From: Nocardiopsis sp. NRRL B-16309
GTDB taxonomy: Bacteria; Actinomycetota; Actinomycetes; Streptosporangiales; Streptosporangiaceae
DNA: 64,000 nt
Reading direction: 5' to 3'
Assembly (NCBI RefSeq): GCF_001279585.1
Contig: NZ_LGEC01000072.1
Span: 1-64,000, forward strand
This document shows, piece after piece, positions 43,199-51,497 of the stretch. Both the position numbers and the translations under genes were made by a program. Each line of letters starts with the position of its first letter. Position 1 is the first letter of the stretch. The notes beneath the pieces are model-generated. The model did not search any database and was not told the origin of the DNA. It worked only from the letters and a program-made list of their open reading frames with translations.

Positions 43199-43240
43199 TC
43201 AATATATGTTGACGACCCTTCGGCTGTCAAAATATATTGA
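43199..43240. promoter_or_regulatory. Tandem palindromic operators TCAA-N6-TTGA
   Basis: TCAATATATGTTGA (43199-43212) and TCAAAATATATTGA (43227-43240) are each palindromic, and their centres are 28 bases apart. The extended 15-base arms are also inverted copies of each other with one mismatch. They lie directly upstream of the HTH/Clp-N pair and 85 bases from ridA. The same core occurs at 62317-62330. Confidence 0.75.
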
Positions 43241-43324
43241 CGGCGCCGTGGCGGGTGCGAAAGCCTGCACCGGAACGCCCGCGCGCCCGCGCGGGCGCGA
43301 CCCGGACCAACGGCGAGGAGCCCG

Positions 43325-43726
43325 ATGAGCGCGGTCACCCTGATCCGCAGCGACACCCTGACCCAGCACGTGGAGTACGCCTACGCGGCCACCGCCGACC
43401 CCGGCTCGCGCGTGGTGTGGGCGGCGGGGGCCTGCCCCCTCGACGAGGACGGCGCCACGGTCGCCCCGGGCGACGTCGCCGCCCAGGCGCACCAGGTGAT
43501 GCGCAACCTGCGCGAAGCGCTCCGGGGCGCGGGCGCCGACCTCGGCGACATCGTCAGGACGACGGTCTACGTCGCCTCCTCGCGGCAGAGCGACCTGGTC
43601 GAGGCGTGGGAGGCGGTGCGCTCCCACATGGGCGGGCACGACGCGCCCAGCACCCTGCTCGGCGTCACCGTCCTGGGCTACGACGACCAGCTCGTCGAGG
43701 TGGAGGCGGTCGCCGTCACCGCCTGA
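43325..43726 (+). CDS. RidA family protein
   Basis: Enamine/imine deaminase-type protein of 133 residues (YjgF/YER057c/UK114). The family core is present: QAHQVMRNLREALRGAGADLGDIVRTTVYVAS (in part) and the C-terminal VEVEAVAV. RidA hydrolyses reactive enamines released by PLP enzymes; this divergent member may act on a different imine. The usual active-site Arg cannot be placed with confidence. GAGGAG lies upstream of ATG 43325. Confidence 0.9.
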   Translation: MSAVTLIRSDTLTQHVEYAYAATADPGSRVVWAAGACPLDEDGATVAPGDVAAQAHQVMRNLREALRGAGADLGDIVRTTVYVASSRQSDLVEAWEAVRSHMGGHDAPSTLLGVTVLGYDDQLVEVEAVAVTA

Positions 43727-43735
43727 CGGACGCGC

Positions 43736-44290
43736 TCACGCCCGGCCGGCCCGGTGGGCGGCCACCCGCTCGCGGGTGGCGCACCGGCGCGAGCAGTACA
43801 GGCGGGGGCTCCCGCTGCCCGCGTCGAGGAAGGCGCGGTCGCACCCGCGGGACGCGCACAGCCCGCCCGGGGGGCGCTGGCGGTCGGTGACCAGCAGTGC
43901 CAGCGCCATCCCGGCGGAGGCCAGGAACCACTCCGCCAGCGGGGCGTCGTCGTCGCTGTCCACGTGCACGTGCCAGTGGGAGGTCCCGCCGTGGTCGGTC
44001 AGCCGGGGCGGACGGGCCACGCGCGCCAGCACGCCGTTGATCCGCCCGGCCGCCTCGGCGGCGTCGTTGGCCGCCAGGACCCCGCGGAGCAGGTCGGCGG
44101 ACACACGCATCGACTCGACGTCGTGCACGGTCACGACCGGGTCGTGCTCACCGTGGTCGCTCAGGACCCCGGCGATCTCCTCCGGCCGGACGTCGTCGCG
44201 GGCCAGGGCGTTGAGCAGGTCGGCGGTGCGCTCGGCGACGGCGCGGACCGAGCGGCCGGTGATGGCGTTCGTCGGGGGCACGGTCCCCAC
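43736..44290 (-). CDS. CGNR-type zinc finger protein (ABATE domain)
   Basis: Protein of 184 residues. The N-terminal part is the ABATE/DUF1470 ligand-binding-like domain; the C-terminus is a zinc finger, CASRGCDRAFLD then YCSRRCATRERVAAHR, in which CATR replaces the typical CGNR. Family members are thought to be stress-response transcription regulators. I chose GTG 44290, seven bases after AGAGG; GTG 44281 is an alternative. It is divergent from the MFS gene across only 48 bases, so it probably regulates that transporter. Confidence 0.85.
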   Translation of the reverse strand: MGTVPPTNAITGRSVRAVAERTADLLNALARDDVRPEEIAGVLSDHGEHDPVVTVHDVESMRVSADLLRGVLAANDAAEAAGRINGVLARVARPPRLTDHGGTSHWHVHVDSDDDAPLAEWFLASAGMALALLVTDRQRPPGGLCASRGCDRAFLDAGSGSPRLYCSRRCATRERVAAHRAGRA

Positions 44291-44338
44291 TGTAACGCCT
44301 CTTCCGATCTTTCCCGTTACCCTCGTACCGTCTCGGCC

Positions 44339-45496
44339 ATGCCACAGCGTCAGCGCCACTCCCTGTTCCGCTCCACCGCCGGGGCACTGGCCGCGCGCAC
44401 GGGCGACGAGATGTCGGGCCCCGCCGTGCTCCTGCTCGGCGCAGCGTCCACCGGATCGGTCGCCACCGGCGCGGCCCTGCTCGCCGGGATCACCGTGACC
44501 GCCGCGCTCGGAGGTCCCCTCGTGGGCGCCGCCCTGGACCGGGCCTCCCGCCCCGGGAGGCTGCTGGCGGCGGCCCTGGTCGGCTACGCCGCCGGTCTGG
44601 CCGTCGTGGCCGCCGCGCTCGGCCGCCTGCCCCTCCCCCTCGTCGTGGGCGCGGCCCTGGCGACCGGCCTGCTCGGTCCCGCGCTGTCGGGCGGCTGGAC
44701 GGCTCAGCTGCCGCGTGTGGTGCCCGCCGAGCGGCTGGCCCGGGCCAGCGCGCTGGACGCGATGACCTTCGGCGGCGCGAGCCTCCTCGGCCCCGGCGCG
44801 GCGGGCCTGGCGGCCGCGCTGCTGGGCGCTCCCGCGGCGGTCGCCGGCGCGGTCGCCCTCATCGCCGTGGCGGTCCCCGTGGCCTGGGCCCTGCCCGGGC
44901 GCAGCGCCACCGCCGCCCGCGCTCCCCTGGCGTCGGACCTGCGCGCCGGCGTGCGAGCGGTCCTGGGCAACGCTCCGCTCAGACGGGTCACCGCGGCGAC
45001 CGTCGTCTCCATCGCCGGCTCGGGCATGTTCGTGGTCTGCCTGCCCGGGCTCGGCGACCGGTTCCTGGGCGGCCAGGCGCACGGCGCGCTGCTGCTGTCC
45101 CTCATGGCGGTGTGCTCGCTGGCGGCCAACCTCCTCCTCACCCGCGCGGCGCCGTCCCCGCGGCCCGACACGGTGGTGCTGGTCTGCCTCCTGGTGCAGG
45201 CGGCGGGCATGGGGGCCGCGGCCCTGGCCGGTTCGGCCCTCGGACTGGTGGCGGCCGCCACCCTGGTCGGCGCGGCCGAGGGGCCCCAGCTGACCGCGCT
45301 GTTCCGGGTGCGCCACCGCGAGTCCCCCGCGCACCTGCGCGCCCAGGTCTTCACCACCGGGGCCAGCCTGAAGATCTCGGCCTTCGCGCTCGGGGCCGCG
45401 GCGGCCGGCCCGCTCGCCGAGCACGCGCCGGTCGCCTGCCTCGCGGTGGCCGCGGTGCTGCAGGTCGGCGCGGCCACCGCACTCCTGCGCGGGTGA
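44339..45496 (+). CDS. MFS transporter
   Basis: Permease of 385 residues with 10-12 hydrophobic segments and few charged loops. Recognisable pieces are GGPLVGAALDRASRPGRLL (motif A-like) and GLLGPALSGGWTAQLPRVVP. The substrate is unknown. It is divergent from the CGNR zinc finger gene. Its stop codon is adjacent to the operator of the next regulator gene. Confidence 0.85.
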   Translation: MPQRQRHSLFRSTAGALAARTGDEMSGPAVLLLGAASTGSVATGAALLAGITVTAALGGPLVGAALDRASRPGRLLAAALVGYAAGLAVVAAALGRLPLPLVVGAALATGLLGPALSGGWTAQLPRVVPAERLARASALDAMTFGGASLLGPGAAGLAAALLGAPAAVAGAVALIAVAVPVAWALPGRSATAARAPLASDLRAGVRAVLGNAPLRRVTAATVVSIAGSGMFVVCLPGLGDRFLGGQAHGALLLSLMAVCSLAANLLLTRAAPSPRPDTVVLVCLLVQAAGMGAAALAGSALGLVAAATLVGAAEGPQLTALFRVRHRESPAHLRAQVFTTGASLKISAFALGAAAAGPLAEHAPVACLAVAAVLQVGAATALLRG

Positions 45497-45513
45497 AGGA
45501 CAGTGTCTGTCCT
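45497..45513 (+). promoter_or_regulatory. Palindromic operator of the WYL regulator
   Basis: AGGACAG-TGT-CTGTCCT, a perfect 7-3-7 palindrome, lies 24 bases before the regulator ATG and directly after the MFS stop. Autoregulation by the WYL protein is inferred from position. Confidence 0.6.
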
Positions 45514-45536
45514 CCACTCCTGGCAGACTGCGGTCC

Positions 45537-46514
45537 ATGAAAGCGACCTCAGCACGCCTGTTGCGCCTGTTGTCCCTGCTCCAGACCCGTAAGGACTGGC
45601 CCGGGGCCGAGCTCTCCGACCGCCTGGCGGTCAGCCCGCGCACCGTGCGCCGCGACGTGGAGCGGCTGCGCGAACTCGGCTACCCCATCCAGGCCACGAT
45701 GGGGACCGGGGGCGGCTACCAGCTGGGCGCGGGGGCCACACTGCCCCCGCTGCTCCTGGACGACGAGGAGGCCGTCGCGGTCGCGGTGGGCCTGCGCACG
45801 GCAGCGCAGGGCGGGGTGTCGGGGATCGAGGAGACCTCCGTGCGCGCCCTGGCCAAGCTCCTGCAGGTGCTGCCCTCGCGGCTGCGCCGCAGGGTGGACG
45901 CGCTGGGCTCGTTCACGGTCCCCATGCCCGCCGCCGGGCCCACGGTCGACTCCGACACACTGACCCTGGTCGCCTCGGCCTGCCGGGACAGCGAGATCCT
46001 GCGCTTCGACTACGAGAGCTCCGACGGCACCGCCTCGCGCCGGATCGTGGAACCGCACCGGCTGGTCGCGCGGGGCCGGCGCTGGTACCTGGTGGCGTGG
46101 GACACCGCCCGCGACGACTGGCGGACCTTCCGCGTGGACCGGATGGAACCCCTCGCCCTGACCGGTCCGCGCGTGCCGCCCCGCGACCCGCCCGAACAGG
46201 GCGTGGCGACCTACCTGGCCGAGCGGATGAACGTGCACATGTGGCCGCACAAGGCGCGGGTGCGGCTGCTGGTGTCCGCGGAGGAGGCGCAGCGCAGGAT
46301 CGGTTCGGACTACGGACGCGTCGAGCCGGTGGACGAGCACTCGTGCGTGCTGTTGTGCGCCGGGGACTCGCTGTTCTACATGGCCTGCTACCTGGGCATG
46401 CTCGACCTGGACATGGAGGTGGAGGAGCCCGACGAGCTGCGCGAGCACATGGCCCGCCTGTCCGCCCGCTTCCAGAGGGCCTCGTCCGGCGCCGGGCCGT
46501 TCAGAGTCGACTGA
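45537..46514 (+). CDS. WYL-domain transcriptional regulator (YafY-like)
   Basis: Regulator of 325 residues. The N-terminal HTH_11/DeoR-type winged helix (about 5-60) has LSDRLAVSPRTVRRDVERLRELGY (in part). The WYL domain (about 140-210) includes FDYESSDGTASRRIVEPHRLVARGRRWYLVAWD (core RWYLVAWD), and a WCX-type C-terminal region follows. WYL domains bind nucleic acids or small ligands. The start is ATG 45537. Its target probably includes its own promoter, given the palindrome there. Confidence 0.92.
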   Translation: MKATSARLLRLLSLLQTRKDWPGAELSDRLAVSPRTVRRDVERLRELGYPIQATMGTGGGYQLGAGATLPPLLLDDEEAVAVAVGLRTAAQGGVSGIEETSVRALAKLLQVLPSRLRRRVDALGSFTVPMPAAGPTVDSDTLTLVASACRDSEILRFDYESSDGTASRRIVEPHRLVARGRRWYLVAWDTARDDWRTFRVDRMEPLALTGPRVPPRDPPEQGVATYLAERMNVHMWPHKARVRLLVSAEEAQRRIGSDYGRVEPVDEHSCVLLCAGDSLFYMACYLGMLDLDMEVEEPDELREHMARLSARFQRASSGAGPFRVD

Positions 46515-47076
46515 TTTCGGTGAGGTCGATGTCGATGGGGTAGGGCGCGTCGAGTGCGAGGCGTTTGTGGTGGATCCCCGTAAGGCCGTAGCAGGGACCA
46601 GCCGAATCCAGTTCGTAGACGTAGACCACCGGGCCGTCGTCCCCCTGCTCGACGCGCCAGTAGTGCGGGATGCCCGAGCGCGCGTAGAGCACCGGCTTGC
46701 GGTCGCGGTCCCTGGCGACGGACTCCGGGGAGACCACCTCGGCCGCCAGGGTCACCGACTCAGGAGCGAAACTGGTCTGTTCCTCGTCGACGGCCGAGGT
46801 GTCGACCACCATGAGGTCCGGCTCCGGGCGCTGCTGGCTGCCGAGGGTGACCGTCATCTCGCGCCGCACGCGGTAGTGGTCAGGGACCGTGCGCCGCAGG
46901 CCCATCACGAGCAGATCGATCGCGGTGCTGTGAAAGCCCTTCCGCGGACTCACGAGGACGAGGCTCCCGTCGATCAGTTCGGTATGTGGGGGCAGGTCGG
47001 GCAGGGCGTCCAGGTCCTCGGCTCTGAATCCTTCGGGCGGAGGAATGAGCCAGTCCGGGACGGGCTGTGCGCACAT
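46501..47076 (-). CDS. Uma2 family endonuclease-like protein (DUF820)
   Basis: Protein of 191 residues with the PD-(D/E)XK-like Uma2 fold. Putative active-site residues follow the order expected: EPDLMVVD, then AAEVVSPES, then RDRDRKPVLYARSGIPHYWRVE (in part). These proteins are abundant in cyanobacteria and actinomycetes, and their role is unsettled. The start is ATG 47076. The gene overlaps the convergent WYL gene by 14 bases. No toxin-antitoxin or restriction partner is visible beside it. Confidence 0.9.
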   Translation of the reverse strand: MCAQPVPDWLIPPPEGFRAEDLDALPDLPPHTELIDGSLVLVSPRKGFHSTAIDLLVMGLRRTVPDHYRVRREMTVTLGSQQRPEPDLMVVDTSAVDEEQTSFAPESVTLAAEVVSPESVARDRDRKPVLYARSGIPHYWRVEQGDDGPVVYVYELDSAGPCYGLTGIHHKRLALDAPYPIDIDLTEISRL

Positions 47077-47200
47077 GTCTGCCTACCGATCGTGGGAGAA
47101 CCAGTGCGCTCATGGTAGCCGCCGAGTACCCGCGTTCGGGCGAAGTCCGCCCCGTAGACGTCCCAAGGCGCTACTTTGGGGAGTCATTCAGTTCCGAAGA

Positions 47201-48136
47201 GTGACGTTAGTTGGTGTGCACGTGCCCAGCCCGACCCGACTCCAGTACCCGGACCTGCACCGTCTCAGTGCGCCACCGGTCATCGGCGACCTCTGTCCCG
47301 GGTACCGCCTGGCCCGATGGGACTCCCCCGCCGACCTCGCCCCCGACTGCCGCGACCGCCTCCACCACATCCTGCGCGACCTGGCCGCCCGCGCCTTCGC
47401 CGCCGACCACTCCGGCTACTGGCGCAACCGTGTCAGCAACGGGTTCTTCGACCAGATCTCCACCCTGGCCCTCGTCCTGGGCCCCGACGGCGCCCCCGTG
47501 GGATGGGGCGGCTACCACCGGCGCCGCTTCGCCTCCCGCCGCGCCCTGTACCTGGACGCCGCCGGCGTCGTCCCCGCCCACCGCCGCTTCGGACTCTCCG
47601 CGGCCCTCATGGCCCACTTCCTGACCCGCGAGGTCCTCGCACACCCGCTGTCGGCCACCTACGTGGTGCTGCGCACCCGCCACCCCGCCGTCTACTCCGC
47701 CTGGCGCGACGGGCTGGGGCGGCACCGCGTGCACCCGCACCGCGAGCGGCCCCTCCCCGTGCGGGTCCGGCGCCTGGCGGGCGACGCGGCCGCGTGGCTG
47801 GGCGACGGCCCGCGCCTGGACCCCGACACCCTCCTCGTACGCGACGCCTACCGCATGTTCGACGGCGACATCTACGGCGTGCGGCCGCAGAGCGGCGACG
47901 AGCACCTGGACGCCTACTTCGCCCGCGAGATCGGACCCAAGGACGCCCTGCTGGTGGTGGCCCGGGTCAGCGCGCCCGCCCTGGTCCGCATCCTCGCCGG
48001 GCGGGCGCTGGCGCGGCGGTCCGCGGCCCGCCCCCCGGCCGGAGTGCGGCACCGCGGCACCACGCGCGACGGCGTCCGGCGCAGCGTGCCCACCGGTGCG
48101 GGCGCGGGCGGGCTCAACCCAGGGGCACGGCCTTGA
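47201..48136 (+). CDS. GNAT-like protein of unknown function
   Basis: Protein of about 311 residues. The middle resembles an acetyltransferase core: ALVLGPDGAPVGWGGYH, then YLDAAGVVPAHRRFGLSAALMAHFL, with the HRRFGLSA loop in the position of the acetyl-CoA-binding motif. The last 45 residues are basic and low-complexity. The start is uncertain: GTG codons at 47201, 47216 and 47222 are all in frame, and no ribosome site is well placed. The end overlaps the convergent oxidoreductase gene by 23 bases. Confidence 0.65.
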   Translation: MTLVGVHVPSPTRLQYPDLHRLSAPPVIGDLCPGYRLARWDSPADLAPDCRDRLHHILRDLAARAFAADHSGYWRNRVSNGFFDQISTLALVLGPDGAPVGWGGYHRRRFASRRALYLDAAGVVPAHRRFGLSAALMAHFLTREVLAHPLSATYVVLRTRHPAVYSAWRDGLGRHRVHPHRERPLPVRVRRLAGDAAAWLGDGPRLDPDTLLVRDAYRMFDGDIYGVRPQSGDEHLDAYFAREIGPKDALLVVARVSAPALVRILAGRALARRSAARPPAGVRHRGTTRDGVRRSVPTGAGAGGLNPGARP

Positions 48137-49130
48137 CGGTGGGCGCGCTGTAGACGAGGCCGCCCACGTCGCGGACCTGGTCCATCAGCCGGGCCAGGTG
48201 CAGGCTCTCCGACCAGGGCATGTCCGGGCTCTGCCGTTCACCGGCGGCCAGGCACCGGGCGACCTCGTCGGCCTCGAACTCGTAGCCGTTGGCGCGGAAC
48301 GGCTCGTGCAGGGCTTCGGGTTCGTGGCCGTCGCGGTGCAGGACGGCCTCGGTGCCGGCCCAGAACGTCGGCATCTCCACCCAGCCCCGCGACCCGGCCA
48401 GCACGGCCCGGTTGGGCAGGGTCCGGCGTGAGGCGCACGACACGCTCGCGGTGCCGCCGTCCTGCCCGCGCACGAGCACCGTGGTCGTGACGTCGACCAT
48501 GCGGTCGGGCGAGAGCTCGCGGGTGGCGCCCACCACGGTCAGCTCGCCCAGGAAGTGCGAGGCCAGGGCCAGCGGGTACACGCCCAGGTCCAGCAGCGCG
48601 CCGCCGCCGAGGGCGGCGTTGAAGAGCCGGTGGTCGGGGTCGTAGGGGGCGTTGAAGCCGAACTCGGCCGAGATCCATCCCACCTCGCCGATCGCCCCGT
48701 CGGCGACCAGCCCCCGCACCCGGCGGTACAGCGGCAGGTAGCGCGTCCACATCGCCTCCATGAGGAAGCGGTCGTTCTCCTGGGCGGCCTCGACCATCTG
48801 CGACACCTGGAGGGCGTTCATCGCCATGGGCTTCTCGACCAGCACGTGCTTGCCGGCCTCCAGGCACAGCAGCGCGGCCTCGTGGTGCCAGGGGTGGGGG
48901 GTGGCGATGTAGACCACGTCCACGTCGGGGCTGTGCGCCAGTTCCTCGTAGCTGCCGAAGCGGCCGGGTACGTCCCAGGCGTCGGCGAACTCCTCGGCCC
49001 GCGCCAGGGTCCGTGAACCCACCGCCGTGGCGCGGGACGAGGAGGAGGCCCGCAGGCCCTCGAGGAAGGAGTGGGCGATCCCGCCGGTGCCGATTACGCC
49101 CCAGCGCGGTCCACCGTTGTCATGTGTCAT
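48114..49130 (-). CDS. Gfo/Idh/MocA family oxidoreductase
   Basis: NAD(P)-dependent dehydrogenase of 338 residues. The Rossmann domain starts WGVIGTGGIAHSF and the signature EKP is in HVLVEKPMAMN. The C-terminal domain has GGALLDLGVYPLALA and SCASRRTLPNRAVLAGS. The pattern is closest to the dihydrodiol-dehydrogenase subgroup that acts on sugars or trans-dihydrodiols. The start is ATG 49130. It stands alone. Confidence 0.92.
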   Translation of the reverse strand: MTHDNGGPRWGVIGTGGIAHSFLEGLRASSSSRATAVGSRTLARAEEFADAWDVPGRFGSYEELAHSPDVDVVYIATPHPWHHEAALLCLEAGKHVLVEKPMAMNALQVSQMVEAAQENDRFLMEAMWTRYLPLYRRVRGLVADGAIGEVGWISAEFGFNAPYDPDHRLFNAALGGGALLDLGVYPLALASHFLGELTVVGATRELSPDRMVDVTTTVLVRGQDGGTASVSCASRRTLPNRAVLAGSRGWVEMPTFWAGTEAVLHRDGHEPEALHEPFRANGYEFEADEVARCLAAGERQSPDMPWSESLHLARLMDQVRDVGGLVYSAPTVKAVPLG

Positions 49131-49255
49131 GGAGGCATCCTAAAAAGACGGTCATGTCGGGGTCGAGGCGGACCTGGTCCTCGGTTTCCCGTCCCTTGGA
49201 CCGTACGGTGTCGGGGAGACGCGAAAGCCGCACGCGCGGGACCGAAGGAGGAGGA

Positions 49256-49639
49256 ATGTCGGACACGCTCGCCCAGAGAATGGGAGTGCAGCCCGGCGAC
49301 CGGCTGCTCATCCTCAACGCGCCCGAACGCTACCTGCGGCTGCTCGAACCGCCGCCCGACATCCACATCGACCTCGGCCCCATCGAGGGCGCCGAGTACG
49401 ACGACGTCCACCTGTTCGCCCTGGACCGGGGGACGGTCGACCGGGAGACACCCCGGGTGTGGGAGGTCATGGGCCCGCGCACCCGCCTGTGGATCTGCTA
49501 CCCCCAGCGCGGGGGCACCATCATCACCGACCTGGCCGCGGACAAGGGGTGGGACCTGCTCGTGGACGCCGGCTGGCGCGGCACCGTCCAGGTGCCGATC
49601 GACTCGGACTGGGCGGCACTGCGCTTCGAGCGCGGCTGA
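49256..49639 (+). CDS. DUF3052-like small protein
   Basis: Protein of 127 residues, LAQRMGVQPGDRLLILNAPERYLRLLE at the start (in part) and RLWICYPQRGGTIITDLAADKGWDLLVDAG later. The layout (leading LG-x-x-PG-x-R, central W-I-x-x-P, final W-x-x-L-x-F) is that of DUF3052 proteins of actinomycetes, whose function is unknown. AAGGAGGAGG precedes ATG 49256. A perfect 16-base-stem terminator follows. Confidence 0.85.
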   Translation: MSDTLAQRMGVQPGDRLLILNAPERYLRLLEPPPDIHIDLGPIEGAEYDDVHLFALDRGTVDRETPRVWEVMGPRTRLWICYPQRGGTIITDLAADKGWDLLVDAGWRGTVQVPIDSDWAALRFERG

Positions 49640-49710
49640 GTCCCTGCCTCGTCCTTGCCGGTGCAGGCGCCGTTCCCGCGACCAGTCGTCACCCGCGCCA
49701 CGTGACTCGG

Positions 49711-49748
49711 GCTGTGGGGCCGTCCGCGGTCACGGACGGCCCCACAGC
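49711..49748. terminator. Strong bidirectional hairpin terminator
   Basis: Perfect 16-base stem (GCTGTGGGGCCGTCCG and complement) with a CGGTCA loop, between the convergent DUF3052 and DUF4097 genes. Confidence 0.85.
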
Positions 49749-49782
49749 GGTTCGGACGCCCACGCCCCCGCGCCGGTTCCGG

Positions 49783-50799
49783 TCAGTCCACCGTGAGCGT
49801 CCCGCTGACGGTGTTGGCGTCGATGTGCGCCTCCGCGTCGGGCGAGGTGTCCACGTCGACGGAACGGCTGCCGGAGACGGACTCGCCGGTGACCCGGTAG
49901 GTGCCGTCGGGGACCTCCACGCTGCTGTTGCCGCTGACGGAGTCCAGGGAGAGCAGGTCGAAGGCGTCCTCGGTGGCGACCTCGATGTTGCCCGAGGTGG
50001 TGGACACCTCGGCCGTGGTGAACCCCCCGCCCACGGACACGCTGCCGCTGGTGGACTCGGCCTCCACCGCGTCGGCCTCGAACTCCGACAGGTCGAGGCT
50101 GCCCGAGACCGTGGACACGTCCAGGCTCGCGCCCGCGCCCGCGGCGGTGACCGATCCGCTGGTGGTCTCGACGTCCGCCGAGCCCTCCACACCGGCCAGT
50201 TCCACCGCGCCGGCGGTCGACTCCACCTCCACGTCCCCGGCGTTGCCGTCCACGTCCACGCTTCCGCTGGTGGTGGACAGTTCGAGCTCGCCGTCCACGT
50301 TGCTGACGGTGATCGGTCCGCTGCGGGTCTCGACGGAGACGGCCGTGCCCTCGGGGACGGCGACCGTGTAGTCCACCGCGCACTGGCCGATGAACGGGAC
50401 GCCCTCACAGTGCGCCTCCACGTCCACCCGCCCCTCGTCCTCCTCGACCTCGTCCACGGGCTCCTTCAGCGGTGAGCCGTGCATCTGCCGTTCCAGGACC
50501 ATCTCCGGACCGCTGCCGCCGGTGACCTCCACCGCGCCGTCGGTCCCGTTCTCGATCACCACCTCGGTGGGCGCGTCGAAGGTCTCGACCTGGCTTCCCC
50601 GGTCCAGCCCGACCCGGCCCAGGACCGCGACGGCGGTCACGGCTCCCACGGCGGCCACGAGGACCAGCCCCAGGAGCAGCCACAGTCCCACGCGGGACCG
50701 GCGGGGCTCCTTGCTCGACGAGGCGTACAGGCCCCGTGCCTTGAAAGTCACTTCGTTCCTCTCCCGAAGGCTCGCGCCTCCTGACTGGTCGTCGGTCAC
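49783..50799 (-). CDS. DUF4097 (adhesin-like) single-pass membrane protein
   Basis: Protein of 338 residues: a cytoplasmic N-terminus, one membrane segment (VGLWLLLGLVLVAAVGAVTA), then an acidic extracellular region. From about residue 150 it has about ten short repeats built on TTSGSV/SVSG (STTSGSVDVDG, ETTSGSVTAAG, ESTSGSVSVGG), a right-handed beta-helix pattern typical of DUF4097. It starts at GTG 50799, overlapping the response-regulator stop as GTGA, so translation is coupled. It is the last gene of a kinase-regulator-DUF4097 operon and is probably its output or its sensed partner. Confidence 0.88.
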   Translation of the reverse strand: MTDDQSGGASLRERNEVTFKARGLYASSSKEPRRSRVGLWLLLGLVLVAAVGAVTAVAVLGRVGLDRGSQVETFDAPTEVVIENGTDGAVEVTGGSGPEMVLERQMHGSPLKEPVDEVEEDEGRVDVEAHCEGVPFIGQCAVDYTVAVPEGTAVSVETRSGPITVSNVDGELELSTTSGSVDVDGNAGDVEVESTAGAVELAGVEGSADVETTSGSVTAAGAGASLDVSTVSGSLDLSEFEADAVEAESTSGSVSVGGGFTTAEVSTTSGNIEVATEDAFDLLSLDSVSGNSSVEVPDGTYRVTGESVSGSRSVDVDTSPDAEAHIDANTVSGTLTVD

Positions 50800-51497
50800 G
50801 GCTGGTCGGAGCCGCGCAGGTAGCGCAGGACCGCCTGCACCCTGCGGTGGTCGTGGTCGTCCTGGCCCAGGTCGAGCTTGGTGAAGATGGAGCGGATGTG
50901 CTTCTCCACGGCCCGCTCGGTGACGGTGAGCCGCGCCGCGATGCCCGCGTTGTTCAACCCCTCGGCCATGACCCCCAGGACCTCGGCCTCCCGGGGCGAG
51001 AGGCGCTCCAGGGCGCTGTCGCGGCGGCGGCTGAGCAGCTGCGTGACCACCTCGGGGTCGATCGCGGCGCCGCCTCCGGCCACGCGCTTGAGCACGGCCA
51101 GGAACTCGTCGATGTCGGCGACGCGGTCCTTGAGCAGGTAGCCGACCTTCGTGGACCCCCCGCCCAGCAGGTCGGCGGCGTAGCGGCTCACCACGTGCTG
51201 GGACAGCAGCAGCACGGCCACCTCGGGGTGCTCCCGGCGGATCCGCACGCCCGCCTGGATGCCCTCCTCGGAGAACGTGGGCGGCATCCGGATGTCGACC
51301 AGGCACAGGTCGACGTCCGGGTGCTCCTCCACGGACGCCAGAAGGGCCTCGGCGTCGCCGACCTGGTCGACGATCCGGACCCCCGAGTCCTCCAGCAGCC
51401 GCGCCATGCCGCTGCGCAGCAGGACCGAGTCCTCGGCGATGATGACGCGCGGCCCGGCCGCTTGCTCCTGCGTGCTCGACACGCTGTGCACGGTCAT
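50796..51497 (-). CDS. NarL/LuxR-type response regulator
   Basis: Two-component regulator of 233 residues. The receiver domain has the phosphoacceptor Asp in DLCLVDIRMPP and the acidic pair in VIIAEDSVLL. The C-terminal LuxR helix-turn-helix is LSPREAEVLGVMAEGLNNAGIAARLTVTERAVEKH (in part). It starts at ATG 51497, overlapping the kinase stop as ATGA. The cognate kinase is the gene just upstream. Confidence 0.95.
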   Translation of the reverse strand: MTVHSVSSTQEQAAGPRVIIAEDSVLLRSGMARLLEDSGVRIVDQVGDAEALLASVEEHPDVDLCLVDIRMPPTFSEEGIQAGVRIRREHPEVAVLLLSQHVVSRYAADLLGGGSTKVGYLLKDRVADIDEFLAVLKRVAGGGAAIDPEVVTQLLSRRRDSALERLSPREAEVLGVMAEGLNNAGIAARLTVTERAVEKHIRSIFTKLDLGQDDHDHRRVQAVLRYLRGSDQP

